Origin: Hyalangium ruber
GTDB taxonomy: Bacteria; Myxococcota; Myxococcia; Myxococcales; Myxococcaceae
Length of the DNA stretch: 64,000 nt
Reading direction: 5' to 3'
Assembly (NCBI RefSeq): GCF_034259325.1
Contig: NZ_JAXIVS010000002.1
Location: forward strand, 868,001-932,000
This document shows positions 25,749 through 35,084 of this stretch, piece by piece. A program made the translations under genes and the position numbers. Each line of letters opens with the position of its first letter. Within the stretch, counting starts at the first letter, position 1. The notes under the pieces are model-generated. The model did no database searches. It was not told the DNA's origin and saw only the letters and a program-made list of their open reading frames with translations.

Positions 25749-27218
25749 CTACTCCACCGGGAGTTCGGAGCACTGGCTCCCTGGAAGGACTGGCAGGACC
25801 CACAGCTCCTCGCCGCCCGAGGCCTCCGTCGCGGTGAAGAAGACCTTCGAGCTGACCCGGACGAACCCGGTGGGATTCGAGGAAGCACTCCCCGGAGCAA
25901 TCTCCGCCAGTGGCAGCGTGCCGGCCGCCGTGCCGTCGCTCACCCAGGGCTCGCGGCCACGGCCTTCCGTCTCCGCCGAGAAGAACAGCGTGCCCGCGAT
26001 GACCGTGAGTCCCTGCGGCGACGAGCTCCCGGGCCCCGGCCTCAACTCACTCATCAGCAGCGTGCCCTTGCCGGTGCCGTTGCTGACCCACAGCTCACGG
26101 CCCCGTGAGCCATCGTCCGCGGCGAAGTAGAGCAGCCCGTTCATCGCCGCGAATGCGCCCGGCGCCGAGCTCTCCGGACCGGGCCGAATGTCCTTCACCT
26201 TCACCGTGCCCCCCGCCGTGCCGTCGCTGCGCCACAGCTCCTCGCCGGCCGCGTCCCCCGGCAGCCCTGCCTCACCCCCTCCAGCGGTGAAGAAGAGCGT
26301 CTCGCCCACGGGGGTCAACTCATGCGGGTAGAAGCCGGGAAACGAGCGCAGCGGCTGCGTCTGCGCGCCCTGTCCCCACCACAGGCTGGCCTGGCCCTGC
26401 TGTTCATCGAGCAGGAAGAAGAGCTCCGGGCCCGCCGCGGTGAACGAGAGCAGGAAGCTGTCCTCGGCGGTGGCCAGCAGGGAAGTCGCGCCGGGCACTC
26501 CCTCGCTGCGCCACACCCGCAGGGAGTTGCCCGCCTGGGCCACGAAGTAGAACGCGTCTCCAGCCTGCGTCAGACGGCGAGGGCTGGAGCTGCCCGGAGC
26601 GCCCGGGCTGGAGAGGTCCTCGCCAGCGTAGAGGTCCTCGACGAGGAAGGTGCCCTCGGGCGTCCCATCACTGCGCCACAGCTCCGTCCCGCGCGTCCCA
26701 TCGTTCGCGGCGAAATAGAGGACCCCTCCGAAGGCGAGCAGCTGATCGGGCGCCGAGCCCAGGGGCCCGGGGAAGATGTCCTTCACCATCACCGTGCCCG
26801 CCTGGGTGCCATCGCTGACCCACAGCTCGCGGCCGTGGACCCCATCCTCCGCGGTGAAGAAGAGCTTGTTCCCCGCCACGGTGAGGCGACGCGGATTCGA
26901 GGTCGCCGTGCCGGGCCGCGCATCCTTCACCAGTGCAGGCCCCGCCCCCTGAGGGCCACCGCTGATCCACAGCTCGCGGCCATGCACCCCATCCTCCGCC
27001 GTGAAGAAGAGCGCGCCCTGGGCGTGGATCAGCTCACGGGGCTTGGAGCCCGTGGTGCCCGGGCGGATGTCCGCCACCCGCGAGGCGGAGAGGTTGCACA
27101 GCCTTCCCGCGACCTCGGCTTCCACGGGAGCGGGCTCCTCCGGGTAACCCTCCTCTGGAGGAGCAGCACAGGCAGCGGAAAACGCCAACACCACCCCGAG
27201 CGAACGCCAGGTTCCCAT
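25749..27218 (-). CDS. ELWxxDGT-repeat lipoprotein
   Basis: 489 residues. A short signal peptide ends in FSAAC, a plausible lipobox. The rest is about nine tandem units of roughly 48 residues with the recurring core LFFTAEDGVHGRELWVSDGT, ending in 'G...VKDI.PG..SS.P..L'. This is the myxobacterial/bacteroidete ELWxxDGT repeat, presumed to form a beta-propeller; its function is unknown. The start is ATG 27218 with AGGGG about 8 bases upstream; an ATG at 27248 is in frame but would put 10 basic residues before the signal peptide. Middle units (around 'WGQGAQTQPL') are degenerate. Confidence 0.85.
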   Translation of the reverse strand: MGTWRSLGVVLAFSAACAAPPEEGYPEEPAPVEAEVAGRLCNLSASRVADIRPGTTGSKPRELIHAQGALFFTAEDGVHGRELWISGGPQGAGPALVKDARPGTATSNPRRLTVAGNKLFFTAEDGVHGRELWVSDGTQAGTVMVKDIFPGPLGSAPDQLLAFGGVLYFAANDGTRGTELWRSDGTPEGTFLVEDLYAGEDLSSPGAPGSSSPRRLTQAGDAFYFVAQAGNSLRVWRSEGVPGATSLLATAEDSFLLSFTAAGPELFFLLDEQQGQASLWWGQGAQTQPLRSFPGFYPHELTPVGETLFFTAGGGEAGLPGDAAGEELWRSDGTAGGTVKVKDIRPGPESSAPGAFAAMNGLLYFAADDGSRGRELWVSNGTGKGTLLMSELRPGPGSSSPQGLTVIAGTLFFSAETEGRGREPWVSDGTAAGTLPLAEIAPGSASSNPTGFVRVSSKVFFTATEASGGEELWVLPVLPGSQCSELPVE

Positions 27219-27415
27219 CGACCGACCCCTTCCCACGAAACGCGCCACCAGCCCCGAGTGGAGGTGCAGTCGATTCTCACGCCGTGGGAGAGGCCCCCCT
27301 TACGCGGGAGGCCGAAACTGGCGCCTGGCCGACACTGCTGGACCTGTCGTCCAAGGCAGATGTGAAGTCCTCATCCATCCCCGTGAGCGCCACTGAACGT
27401 CTACACTGCGCCCCC

Positions 27416-28723
27416 GTGAACATCCCCCGGAGTGCCCGTTCGCTGGCGCAGTGGCTCCTGCTGGGAGCGCTCGTCGGTGGGGTGTGCGGCGTGGCCTCGG
27501 CGGTCTTTCTCTTCCTCCTCGAGAAAGCCACCGCGCTGCGGGAGCTGCACCCGGGCCTCGTCTACACGCTGCCGCTGGCCGGGCTCGTCATCGGCGCGCT
27601 GTACGCGAAGTGGGGAGCTCCCATCCGAGGCGGCAACAACCTGATCATCGACACGGTACACGAGGGAGACCGACAGGTGCCGCTGCGCATGGCGCCCATG
27701 GTGCTGCTGGGCACGGTGCTCACCCACCTCTTCGGAGGCAGCGCTGGCCGCGAAGGCACCGCCGTGCAGATGGGAGGCAGCCTCGCGGACGCACTCGCCC
27801 ACCGCCTGCGCGTCTCGCCGGAAACGCGCCGCGAGCTGCTCGCCGCGGGAATCGCCGGAGGGTTCGGCTCGGTGTTCGGCACACCCATCGCGGGCGCCGT
27901 CTTCGGGCTGGAGGTGGTCGTCGTGGGGCGCCTGGGCTACGAGGCGCTGCTTCCGGCGCTGGTGGCCTCGGTGGTGGGCGACCTGGTGACGCGCGGGCTG
28001 GGAATCGACCACACAGTGTACCCGACGCCCACGGCCTTGCCGCTCTCGGCGGGTGTGCTGGCGAAGTGGCTGGTCTTCGCGGTGGCGGTCGCGGGGGTGG
28101 CGATCCTCTTCGTGGAGGGGACACACCGGCTGAAGAAGCTGCTGGAGGGCCGCATTCCCTCACTGCCGCTGCGCATGGCCGTGGGAGGGCTGGCGGTGGT
28201 GGGGCTGTGGAAGCTCGTGGGGACGGACGCATACCTGGGGCTGGGCGTGCCCACCATCGTCCGCGCCTTCGTGGACCCGGCGCTGCCCGAGTCGGCCTTC
28301 GCGTGGAAGCTGCTCTTCACGGCCGTCACGCTGGGAGCGGGCTTTCTGGGCGGAGAGGTGACGCCGCTGTTCTTCGTCGGCGCGGCGCTGGGCAACGTGC
28401 TGGCTCGGCTGCTGGGGCTCCCGGTGGACCTGGGGGCGGCGGTGGGCATGGCGGCGCTGTTCGCCGCCGCGGCCAATACGCCGCTGGCCCTCTCCATCAT
28501 GGCGGTAGAGCTGGTGGGCGCGAGTGTCCTGCCCCACGTGGCCATCGTCGCCACGATGGCGTACCTGCTCACGGGTCAGCGCGGCATCTACCCAGCGCAG
28601 CGCATCGCCCGGCTCAAGCATGGCGGACCGCTGCTGGCCCGGCTCATGCCGCTGCGCGAGCTGCCCTCGGAGCCCCCGGAATCGAAGGGCGAGCCCGAGC
28701 CAAAGGAACCCTCACGAGACTGA
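27416..28723 (+). CDS. CLC-family channel/antiporter, possibly fluoride type
   Basis: About 435 residues with 10-12 hydrophobic segments. CLC motifs: GSAGREGTAVQMGG (helix F region), GFGSVFGTPIAGAVFGLE, and GAGFLGGEVTPLFFVGAALG (helix N region). The first selectivity-filter position reads GGNNLIID instead of GSGIPE. GNNL together with GREGxAVQ is what I recall for the fluoride/proton antiporter branch (CLC-F), so fluoride export is a reasonable but unproven role. I chose GTG 27416, just before the first TM helix; other in-frame starts at 27284 and 27383 are possible, and no strong RBS is seen. Confidence 0.85.
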   Translation: MNIPRSARSLAQWLLLGALVGGVCGVASAVFLFLLEKATALRELHPGLVYTLPLAGLVIGALYAKWGAPIRGGNNLIIDTVHEGDRQVPLRMAPMVLLGTVLTHLFGGSAGREGTAVQMGGSLADALAHRLRVSPETRRELLAAGIAGGFGSVFGTPIAGAVFGLEVVVVGRLGYEALLPALVASVVGDLVTRGLGIDHTVYPTPTALPLSAGVLAKWLVFAVAVAGVAILFVEGTHRLKKLLEGRIPSLPLRMAVGGLAVVGLWKLVGTDAYLGLGVPTIVRAFVDPALPESAFAWKLLFTAVTLGAGFLGGEVTPLFFVGAALGNVLARLLGLPVDLGAAVGMAALFAAAANTPLALSIMAVELVGASVLPHVAIVATMAYLLTGQRGIYPAQRIARLKHGGPLLARLMPLRELPSEPPESKGEPEPKEPSRD

Positions 28724-28742
28724 GGCAGCGCCTCCCAGCGCC

Positions 28743-29660
28743 CTACCGCGAGGGATTCAGGGCGAAGTCGACGGGAATGACGAACTCGGCGGTGGGGCTC
28801 GGGTGGCCTACGGGCAGGGGCTCGAAGGGAGCGGCGGCCTCGACCATGCGCAGCGCCTCGGTGTCGAGCACGGAATGGCCAGAGGAGCGCGCGAGCATGG
28901 GCGCTCCGGCGAGCGAGCCGTCCCGGTTGACGCGGAACTGGATCCGGGCCGTGCCCTGCATGCCGAGCCGAACCGCGCTCGCCGGGTAGCGCCGCTGCCG
29001 GGTCACTCCCGAGAACAGGCGCCGCGAATAGGCCCGAAGCTCACCCGAGGAAGCCCCCGCGCCACGTGGAGCGCTCGTGCTCCCTTGCGTGCCCATGTTC
29101 AGCCCTGAAACCCCCGCCAGGGCGGCAGCGGACACGGCCCACGCGCGGGTATCCACCGCATCCTCGGAAGCCCCCTGGGAGGCGCCCTCCTCTCCTGAGA
29201 AATCTCCCCCGGAGGCCCCCGGCTCGGAATCCAACGAGGGAATCTCCCCCGTGGCGGAATCGGAAACCGCCCCCGTCTCCTCGGGACGAGCCACCCCAGG
29301 TGCCTTCTTCGGGAAAGGAATCACGACCACCTTCCGGGGCCGGTTCACGCTACGAGGAACACGCTCGGGCGGACGCTCCGGCACGGCCTCGACGGGAGCC
29401 GCCGCGCCCACCGGGCGCGAAGCGGAAGCAACCTGCCCGGCACCCGGGACGTCACCCGCCCCCTCGAACCAGATGATCGGCGCGACATCGGAAGGAGCCC
29501 CCCGAGCCACGCGGCTCTCCGACATCCGCGCGGATCCGTCTCCCTGGAGGAGCAGCGCCAGGAAGCCATGCAGCGCCACGGAAGCGCCCAGAAAGAGCAG
29601 CAGGCGCCCGGGGCCGCCCCGCCTCTCAGCGCTCCCAGCTCTGGCGGCCTCCCATGGCAT
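28743..29660 (-). CDS. TonB-like energy transducer family protein
   Basis: About 305 residues. One TM helix lies near the N-terminus (LLLFLGASVALHGFLALLL), then a long low-complexity Pro/Ala/Glu-rich stretch, then a C-terminal TonB domain (QRRYPASAVRLGMQGTARI, FRVNRDGSL, FVIPVDF). TonB proteins couple inner-membrane proton motive force to outer-membrane transporters; no ExbB/ExbD gene is adjacent. I chose ATG 29660; GTG and TTG codons a few residues upstream are alternatives, with no clear RBS. It ends 20 bp after the convergent CLC gene and lies 31 bp downstream of the AbiEi-like gene. Confidence 0.82.
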   Translation of the reverse strand: MPWEAARAGSAERRGGPGRLLLFLGASVALHGFLALLLQGDGSARMSESRVARGAPSDVAPIIWFEGAGDVPGAGQVASASRPVGAAAPVEAVPERPPERVPRSVNRPRKVVVIPFPKKAPGVARPEETGAVSDSATGEIPSLDSEPGASGGDFSGEEGASQGASEDAVDTRAWAVSAAALAGVSGLNMGTQGSTSAPRGAGASSGELRAYSRRLFSGVTRQRRYPASAVRLGMQGTARIQFRVNRDGSLAGAPMLARSSGHSVLDTEALRMVEAAAPFEPLPVGHPSPTAEFVIPVDFALNPSR

Positions 29661-29691
29661 CGCCACGATGTATTGCAAAGGCGCCGAGCCA

Positions 29692-30468
29692 TCAACCCGG
29701 CCCCTCCTGATAAGCAGGCAGCCAGTCCGTGTCCTCTAACTCCGTGCCCGGATCATCTTCCCAGTTCCAGTCGAAACCTGGCTGTGGCGATTCGGCAATC
29801 CTCGGTTCTGGCACCGGGCGATTCCGCGCCTCGAGGGCCCTCCGGATGTCGGCTCCCTGCCGAGCCATGAGCAGCTCCACATATGGCGTGAGGGTCTTCG
29901 TGACACGGCAGATGGCCGCGAAGCGGAGGACCTCCTCCGGTGAGCAACACCCAGCCAGCAGGGCCGTCTTGAGCGCACGAACCGCTACCGGATAGCCGAG
30001 TTTATTGCGGTACTTGAAGAGGTCCGCCACGGTCTTTGCCACGCTGTAGACACGCACTGGCACACCGCGATCCGCATGATGTTCGATGCCCTCGGAAAGC
30101 GCCGGCCCAGAGAAGCGGACAATGCGCAGCGAAGGTTGCTGTCGGCGTGGGCGACGGGCCTTCTCTCCGATAGCGAGGCACACCTCCACGGGCTCCTCGG
30201 TCAGCAAGCCATGGAAGTAGAGCGCCGAAGAGAGACACACCACCCCCTGCGGGACGCATTTGGCCGCGATGGTCGTCCTGCAAAATGGGCGATGGGACCA
30301 CCCCCAGACACCGGGTGCCACCTGCCTCAACATCAACCGCAGCCATGGCAGGGGCACACCTCGATGCGCCAGATCGCGTGGCCGAAGCAGTCCCAGCTGA
30401 TCCGCCAGCTCTGCTACCGAAGGCCTCGTCAACCGGTCTGCTCGTGGCTTCAGTCTGTTGCTCGCCAT
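29692..30468 (-). CDS. AbiEi-type antitoxin / transcriptional regulator, orphan
   Basis: 258 residues. An N-terminal winged-helix-like region (RPSVAELADQLGLLRPRDL, then PWLRLMLRQVAPGVWGW) is followed by the AbiEi core (VPQGVVCLSSALYFHGLL, GVPVRVYSVAKTVADLFKYR). In type IV toxin-antitoxin systems AbiEi represses the operon and counteracts the nucleotidyltransferase AbiEii. No AbiEii-like gene is present on either side, so this copy is an orphan or a free-standing regulator. The start is ATG 30468 with GGGAGGTGGAGG immediately upstream. The acidic C-terminal tail (EDDPGTELEDTDW) is unusual. Confidence 0.75.
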   Translation of the reverse strand: MASNRLKPRADRLTRPSVAELADQLGLLRPRDLAHRGVPLPWLRLMLRQVAPGVWGWSHRPFCRTTIAAKCVPQGVVCLSSALYFHGLLTEEPVEVCLAIGEKARRPRRQQPSLRIVRFSGPALSEGIEHHADRGVPVRVYSVAKTVADLFKYRNKLGYPVAVRALKTALLAGCCSPEEVLRFAAICRVTKTLTPYVELLMARQGADIRRALEARNRPVPEPRIAESPQPGFDWNWEDDPGTELEDTDWLPAYQEGPG

Positions 30469-30573
30469 CCTCCACCTCCCCCAACCCATGCAGCGCGGTG
30501 CTCTCCCTACCTGGAGGGGCTGACACGCGGGTTGAGGGGATAGGCCACGCTTCCGAGCCACTGCTGCGCGGCA

Positions 30574-30629
30574 CTGTTCGAAAATGTCGGGACTTTTGCG
30601 ACCCCAAAACCCCCGACATTTCCGAACAG
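30574..30629. repeat. near-perfect 18-bp inverted repeat upstream of the AbiEi-like gene
   Basis: Arms 30574-30591 (CTGTTCGAAAATGTCGGG) and 30612-30629 match as an inverted repeat with a single mismatch, separated by 20 bp. There is no T-run on either strand. It lies 106 bp upstream of the AbiEi-like start and 82 bp past the CapA-like stop. It could be an operator for the AbiEi-like protein, a transcription stop for the CapA-like gene, or a mobile-element remnant. Confidence 0.6.
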
Positions 30630-30710
30630 CGAGTTCCCAGGCTCCCCTGGGGGTCCGTGACGCCTGTGCGCCTACTGCCCCATGGCATCGGTTGCTTTAC
30701 CGAGCGGACC

Positions 30711-32060
30711 TCAGGGCGCGCCTTGGACCGCCACGCCACCGGCCGGCGCTTCCGGGGTGCGCGGCGTCGGCGTGGCCACTGTGACGCCCTCGGGCAACAT
30801 CTTCAGGATGCGCTCGCGCCGCAGCTTCTGCATCGCCAGGCGCCGCTCCAGCGCGGTCCGCTCCACCTTCGCCGCGGCCTTGGCCGCCTTCGCCTTGCGA
30901 CCCTCGGGCAGCGGCTGCGCATCCAGCTGTGCCACGCGCCCGACGACGGCCTCCACCTCCCGGTCGAGCAACAACGGCTGGATGTTGCGCAGCTCCTTGC
31001 GCTTGCGCGTGAGCGCGTTGTTCTCGATCCACACCGGCAGCGCCGACACCGCGTCCAGCTCCACCGGGCCGCCCGCCTCGCGCCGCACCCACGCCACGCG
31101 CAGCAGCATCGAGTCCCGCACGTCCCCGTCCTTGCCCGGGCCGCCCGGCTTGTACGTGTAGAAGCGCCCCTGGTTCGCCACCAGGTTACCCAGTGAGTAC
31201 GCGATGAGCGCCTTGCGCCCCTCTGGCGTCGTGTACTGCTCCAGCGGCTGCAGCACGTGCGGGTGGTGGCCAATCACCGCCCCCGCCCCCGCATCGATGA
31301 GAGCGCGCGCCAGCTGCTGGTCCTCCGGGTGGGGCTGCTCGGCGTACTCCGCCCCCCAATGCACCATCACGAAGAGCACGTCACACTGGCCCGCCGCCAG
31401 GCGCACCTGCTCCACCAGCTGCTCCACGCTCACCTCGCGCTCCTGGTCCTCCACCTTGTACGGCACATAGGCGACGTGCGGGCCCTCGAGGTCCTCCGGG
31501 TTGGTGAAGCCATTCATCCACCGCGTGAAGGACAGGAAGCCCAGCCGCATCCCTTTGACGTCCATCACCACCGGCTCCCATGCCGGCGAGAGCGAGACGC
31601 CCGTGCCCACGTGCTGGATGCCCGCCGCGTCCAGGTGCCGCAGCGTCTCGACCATCCCCGGCAGGTTCTGATCCCGAGCGTGGTTGTTGGCGGTGGAGAC
31701 CAGCTTCACGCCCGCCGCGGCCAGCGCGCGCACCATCGCCGAGGGCGCGTTGAACAAGAACTGCCGCGTCACCGCCTTCTTGTTGTCGGTGACGGGCGTC
31801 TCCAGGTTCACCACCGCCACGTCCACGGCGCGCAGCTCGCCCGCGATGGGCTCGAACACGTGGTCCCATCCCTCGTTGTTGAGGGAGCGAGGGGGCTCGC
31901 CCTTCACCTCCGGCGGTGCGCTGAGCGCGTGGGCCTGGGCTGCCTTCTTCAACTCGCCATGAGGAATCACATCTCCGCCGAAGACGAGCTCCACGCGCGT
32001 GGCGGGTGCGGGAGTCGTGGCGTAAAGCAGGGGGGCGAGCAGGAGGACGGGGGAGAACAC
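30711..32060 (-). CDS. CapA-family (poly-gamma-glutamate synthesis-like) metallophosphatase-fold protein
   Basis: 449 residues. A signal peptide (1-18) is followed by the PGA_cap domain: VFGGDVIPHG, DVAVVNLETPVTD, STANNHARDQN, VMVHWGAEYAEQPH and GAVIGHHPHVLQPLE, the metal-binding set of this family. The C-terminal 110 residues are basic and helical, outside the domain. Relatives take part in capsule or poly-glutamate synthesis, but many environmental homologues have no known substrate. The start is GTG 32060, giving a clean signal peptide. No other capsule genes are adjacent. Confidence 0.87.
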   Translation of the reverse strand: MFSPVLLLAPLLYATTPAPATRVELVFGGDVIPHGELKKAAQAHALSAPPEVKGEPPRSLNNEGWDHVFEPIAGELRAVDVAVVNLETPVTDNKKAVTRQFLFNAPSAMVRALAAAGVKLVSTANNHARDQNLPGMVETLRHLDAAGIQHVGTGVSLSPAWEPVVMDVKGMRLGFLSFTRWMNGFTNPEDLEGPHVAYVPYKVEDQEREVSVEQLVEQVRLAAGQCDVLFVMVHWGAEYAEQPHPEDQQLARALIDAGAGAVIGHHPHVLQPLEQYTTPEGRKALIAYSLGNLVANQGRFYTYKPGGPGKDGDVRDSMLLRVAWVRREAGGPVELDAVSALPVWIENNALTRKRKELRNIQPLLLDREVEAVVGRVAQLDAQPLPEGRKAKAAKAAAKVERTALERRLAMQKLRRERILKMLPEGVTVATPTPRTPEAPAGGVAVQGAP

Positions 32061-32156
32061 GCCCTGCAGCTTAGTTCACTCCCTGATGATCTCGGAAAGA
32101 GGCCAGAATTCGGCCTCGCCCGAGCCCAGCCGAGCAGGCGACCGCCAGAGGCCCTC

Positions 32157-33329
32157 CTAGGTCGTCAGCACGAGCTTGAGGAGTTCGGGTGGACTGCCCA
32201 CGCGCATGGGAGGCCCCCAGAAGCCGCAGCCCCGGCTCACGTACAGATGCGAGCCGCCATGCTGATAGAGCCCCGCGGAGTGCTCCCAGCTCAGCCCGAT
32301 GAAGAGGGTCATCGGAAAGAGCTGCCCGCCATGGGTGTGGCCGGAGAGCTGGACATCCACGCCTCGCTCGGCGGCGACCTTGAAGTTCGCGGGCTGGTGC
32401 GCCAACAGCACCGAAGCACGGTCCGGATCCCGCCCCATGAGCGCCTGGTCGAGGTCATAGCCTGGCCTGCCGCGCCGCCTCCCGCCGCTCCAGTCGTCCA
32501 CGCCCACCAGGTCCAGCGAGCCGCCCGCATCCCCGACGCTCATGTGGCGGTTGCGCAGCACTTGGAGGCCCAGCTTCTCCAGGAACCCCGTCCAGGCCAC
32601 CTCCCCCGAGAAGTACTCGTGGTTGCCGGTGACGAAGAAGCTCCCGAAGCGAGACTTCAGGTTGCCGAGCGCCGCGACGGCCCCACCCAGCGTCGCCACA
32701 TCCCCATCCACCAGGTCCCCGGTAATCGCCACGAGGTCCGGCCGGAGCGCGTTGGCTCGGCGGACCAGCTCGTCCATGAACCGGCGCTCGATGAACGGGC
32801 CCACGTGGATGTCCGTGAGCTGGACGATGCTGAGTCCGTCCAAAGCCTTGGGCAACTTCGGCACCCGGACCGAAATCTCCGTCACCTCGGGCGCCGCGAA
32901 GGCCCGCCAGCGCCCATAAGCGGCCACTCCGCCCCCGGTGACCACGGCCGTGCCCGCCACCGCCCGGGCCAGGAAGTGTCGCCGCGCCTCGTCCACCGGA
33001 GGCGCCGAGGGCACACGGAGCCGTTTGCCCAGCACCACCAGCCCTCGAGTGAGGTCCAGGAAGAGGAGCGCGAGCACCAGGAAGAGCGCCAGGCCCATCC
33101 AGGTATACGTCGCCACCGCGAGCACGCCGGCGACACTTGCCGGGAATAAGTCCTCCAGCGAGCGCCGGTACATCAGCAGAGCCGACAGGAGGACCAGCAC
33201 CGCCATCGCCAACAGCCGGGGCACGCGGCCTCGCACCAGCGGCCGCACCAGGCGCCGGTACAGGTACAGGTGTCCCAGCACGGCGCCGGTCGCGATGAGC
33301 AGCGAGAAGGAGAAGAACCGGAACGGCAT
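32157..33329 (-). CDS. membrane-anchored metallophosphoesterase (YkuE/YaeI-like)
   Basis: 390 residues. Four N-terminal TM segments and a further short hydrophobic patch are followed by a calcineurin-like phosphoesterase domain with LTDIHVG, ITGDLVDGD, VTGNHEYFSG, LLAHQP and LSGHTHGGQLFP, which is the full dinuclear metal site. YaeI/YkuE relatives act on lipid or nucleotide phosphoesters at the membrane. The start is ATG 33329, with GAAGG about 6 bases upstream; a GTG at 33341 is also in frame. It is preceded by the dehydrogenase gene on the same strand, with 79 bp between. Confidence 0.9.
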   Translation of the reverse strand: MPFRFFSFSLLIATGAVLGHLYLYRRLVRPLVRGRVPRLLAMAVLVLLSALLMYRRSLEDLFPASVAGVLAVATYTWMGLALFLVLALLFLDLTRGLVVLGKRLRVPSAPPVDEARRHFLARAVAGTAVVTGGGVAAYGRWRAFAAPEVTEISVRVPKLPKALDGLSIVQLTDIHVGPFIERRFMDELVRRANALRPDLVAITGDLVDGDVATLGGAVAALGNLKSRFGSFFVTGNHEYFSGEVAWTGFLEKLGLQVLRNRHMSVGDAGGSLDLVGVDDWSGGRRRGRPGYDLDQALMGRDPDRASVLLAHQPANFKVAAERGVDVQLSGHTHGGQLFPMTLFIGLSWEHSAGLYQHGGSHLYVSRGCGFWGPPMRVGSPPELLKLVLTT

Positions 33330-33408
33330 GAATGCCTTCACCCTCGGGACTACTTCGGGCCGAAGAGGCGGTCTCCCGCCTCGCCCAGCCCCGGCACGTT
33401 GGGACGGC

Positions 33409-34899
33409 TCAGCTCATCCACGAGCCGTCGGTGCGCGCCGTCCACTTGCGCGTCACCTTCTTGAGGTAGCTCCAGAACTCCACGCCACCCTGGCCGGTGA
33501 TGTCGCCATGGCCGAAGCGCGACTCGTTGATTCCACCAAAGGAGAATGGCTCGCGCGGAACGGGCACGCCTACGTTGACGCCCACCATGCCCGCCTTGGC
33601 GTTGTCCACCACATGCTGAGCCACGATGCCGTTGGTGGTGAAGACCGAGGCCGCGTTCCCGTAGGGCGAGGAGTTCTGCAGCTCGATGGCCGCCGTGAGC
33701 GTGGGCACGCGCACGATGGAGATGAGCGGGCCGAACAGCTCCTTGGTGTGGGCCTCGGAGCCCGGACGCACGTGGTCCAGGATGGTGGGGCCCAGCCAGT
33801 TGCCGCCCCCGTACGCCGCGCCCGAGGGCTTCTTGCCGCGCCCGTCCACCAGCACCTTGGCGCCGTCCGCCTCGGCCCGGGCGATGGCGGCCTCCAGGCG
33901 CTCCTGCGCCGCGCGGTCGATGAGCGCGCCCATGCCGGGGCCCATCTCGATGGCGGCGGCGCGGCGCGCCATCTCGTCGATGATGTGCTGCACATCGCCC
34001 ACCGCCACCATCACGCTGGCGGCCATGCAGCGCTGGCCCGCGCACCCGGTGAACGAGTCCACCACCGCCTGCGGGGTGAACACGGGGTCCGCGTCCGGCA
34101 CGACGATGAGGTGGTTCTTCGCGCCGCCCAGGGCGAGCACGCGCTTACCGCGCGCGGTGCCCTCCGCGTACACGCGCCGGGCGATGTTCGTGGAGCCCAC
34201 GAAGCCCACCGCTTGGATGTCCGGGTGCTCGAGGATGCCGTCCACGGCCTCCTTGCCACCGTGAACGATGGAGAAGACGCCGGGGGGAACGCCCGCCTCC
34301 AGCATCAGCTCGCCCAGCAGCAGCGAGGTGAGCGGCACCTTCTCCGAGGGCTTGAGGATGAAGGCATTGCCCAGGGTGATGGCGGTGGGAATCATCCACA
34401 GCGGCACCATGGCCGGGAAGTTGAACGGAGCGATGCCAGCCACCACGCCGAGCGGCTCGCGCTTGAACTCGCAAGTCACTCCGCGGCTCACCTCGAGCGC
34501 GCCGCCCGTGTCCAGGTTCTGGACGGACAGGGCGTAGTCACACACCTCGATGCCCTTGAGCAGCCCGGCGCGCGCCTCGGCGATCGTCTTTCCCGCCTCG
34601 CTGGCGGCGAGGTTGGCAAGCCGCTCGATGTGCTGCTCCAGCAGCATGCGGAAGCGGAACATGCGCGAGGTGCGGTCACGCAGGGCGGTGGCGCGCCAGC
34701 CCTCGGCGGCCTTCTTCGCCGCCTCTACTACGGGCGCCACGCCCGCGGCGGGAGTCAGGGGAACGCGGCCGATGACGGTGCCCGTGTAGGGACTGCGCAC
34801 GTCGAGCATCGCGGCGCCGGCGGGGGTTACCCACTCGCCACCCACGAGGTTGCGGCCAATGATCGGAGTTTCAGGAAGCTGAACGTAAGTAGCAGACAC
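33409..34899 (-). CDS. mmsA: methylmalonate-semialdehyde dehydrogenase (CoA-acylating)
   Basis: 496 residues, typical for the family. Catalytic cysteine in FTGCAGQRCMA; the MGPGMGALID stretch; and the C-terminal hallmark PREPFSFGGINESRFG then EFWSYLKKVTRKW, which separates MMSDH from other aldehyde dehydrogenases. It converts methylmalonate semialdehyde to propionyl-CoA in valine catabolism, or malonate semialdehyde to acetyl-CoA in inositol breakdown. No other valine or inositol genes are near. The start is GTG 34899 with GGGGGGT about 5 bases upstream; GTG 34923 is possible. The 185 bp upstream, to the sheath-like gene, show no other feature. Confidence 0.93.
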   Translation of the reverse strand: MSATYVQLPETPIIGRNLVGGEWVTPAGAAMLDVRSPYTGTVIGRVPLTPAAGVAPVVEAAKKAAEGWRATALRDRTSRMFRFRMLLEQHIERLANLAASEAGKTIAEARAGLLKGIEVCDYALSVQNLDTGGALEVSRGVTCEFKREPLGVVAGIAPFNFPAMVPLWMIPTAITLGNAFILKPSEKVPLTSLLLGELMLEAGVPPGVFSIVHGGKEAVDGILEHPDIQAVGFVGSTNIARRVYAEGTARGKRVLALGGAKNHLIVVPDADPVFTPQAVVDSFTGCAGQRCMAASVMVAVGDVQHIIDEMARRAAAIEMGPGMGALIDRAAQERLEAAIARAEADGAKVLVDGRGKKPSGAAYGGGNWLGPTILDHVRPGSEAHTKELFGPLISIVRVPTLTAAIELQNSSPYGNAASVFTTNGIVAQHVVDNAKAGMVGVNVGVPVPREPFSFGGINESRFGHGDITGQGGVEFWSYLKKVTRKWTARTDGSWMS

Positions 34900-35084
34900 G
34901 TGGACCCCCCAAGGGTTCGTCACGGGAAGAAGCAGATCCTAACAGGGCGGCGCCAGGGATCCGCAACCGATGCACCCTGGGGGTGCGACGCGGTGCGACA
35001 TGGGCGGATCTCTTCGCTTGGTGTTGTCAGGCTCCAGGCTAACGTACGCCCCCTCGATTCGTTGGAAGCTCTACAGGAGAGCGC

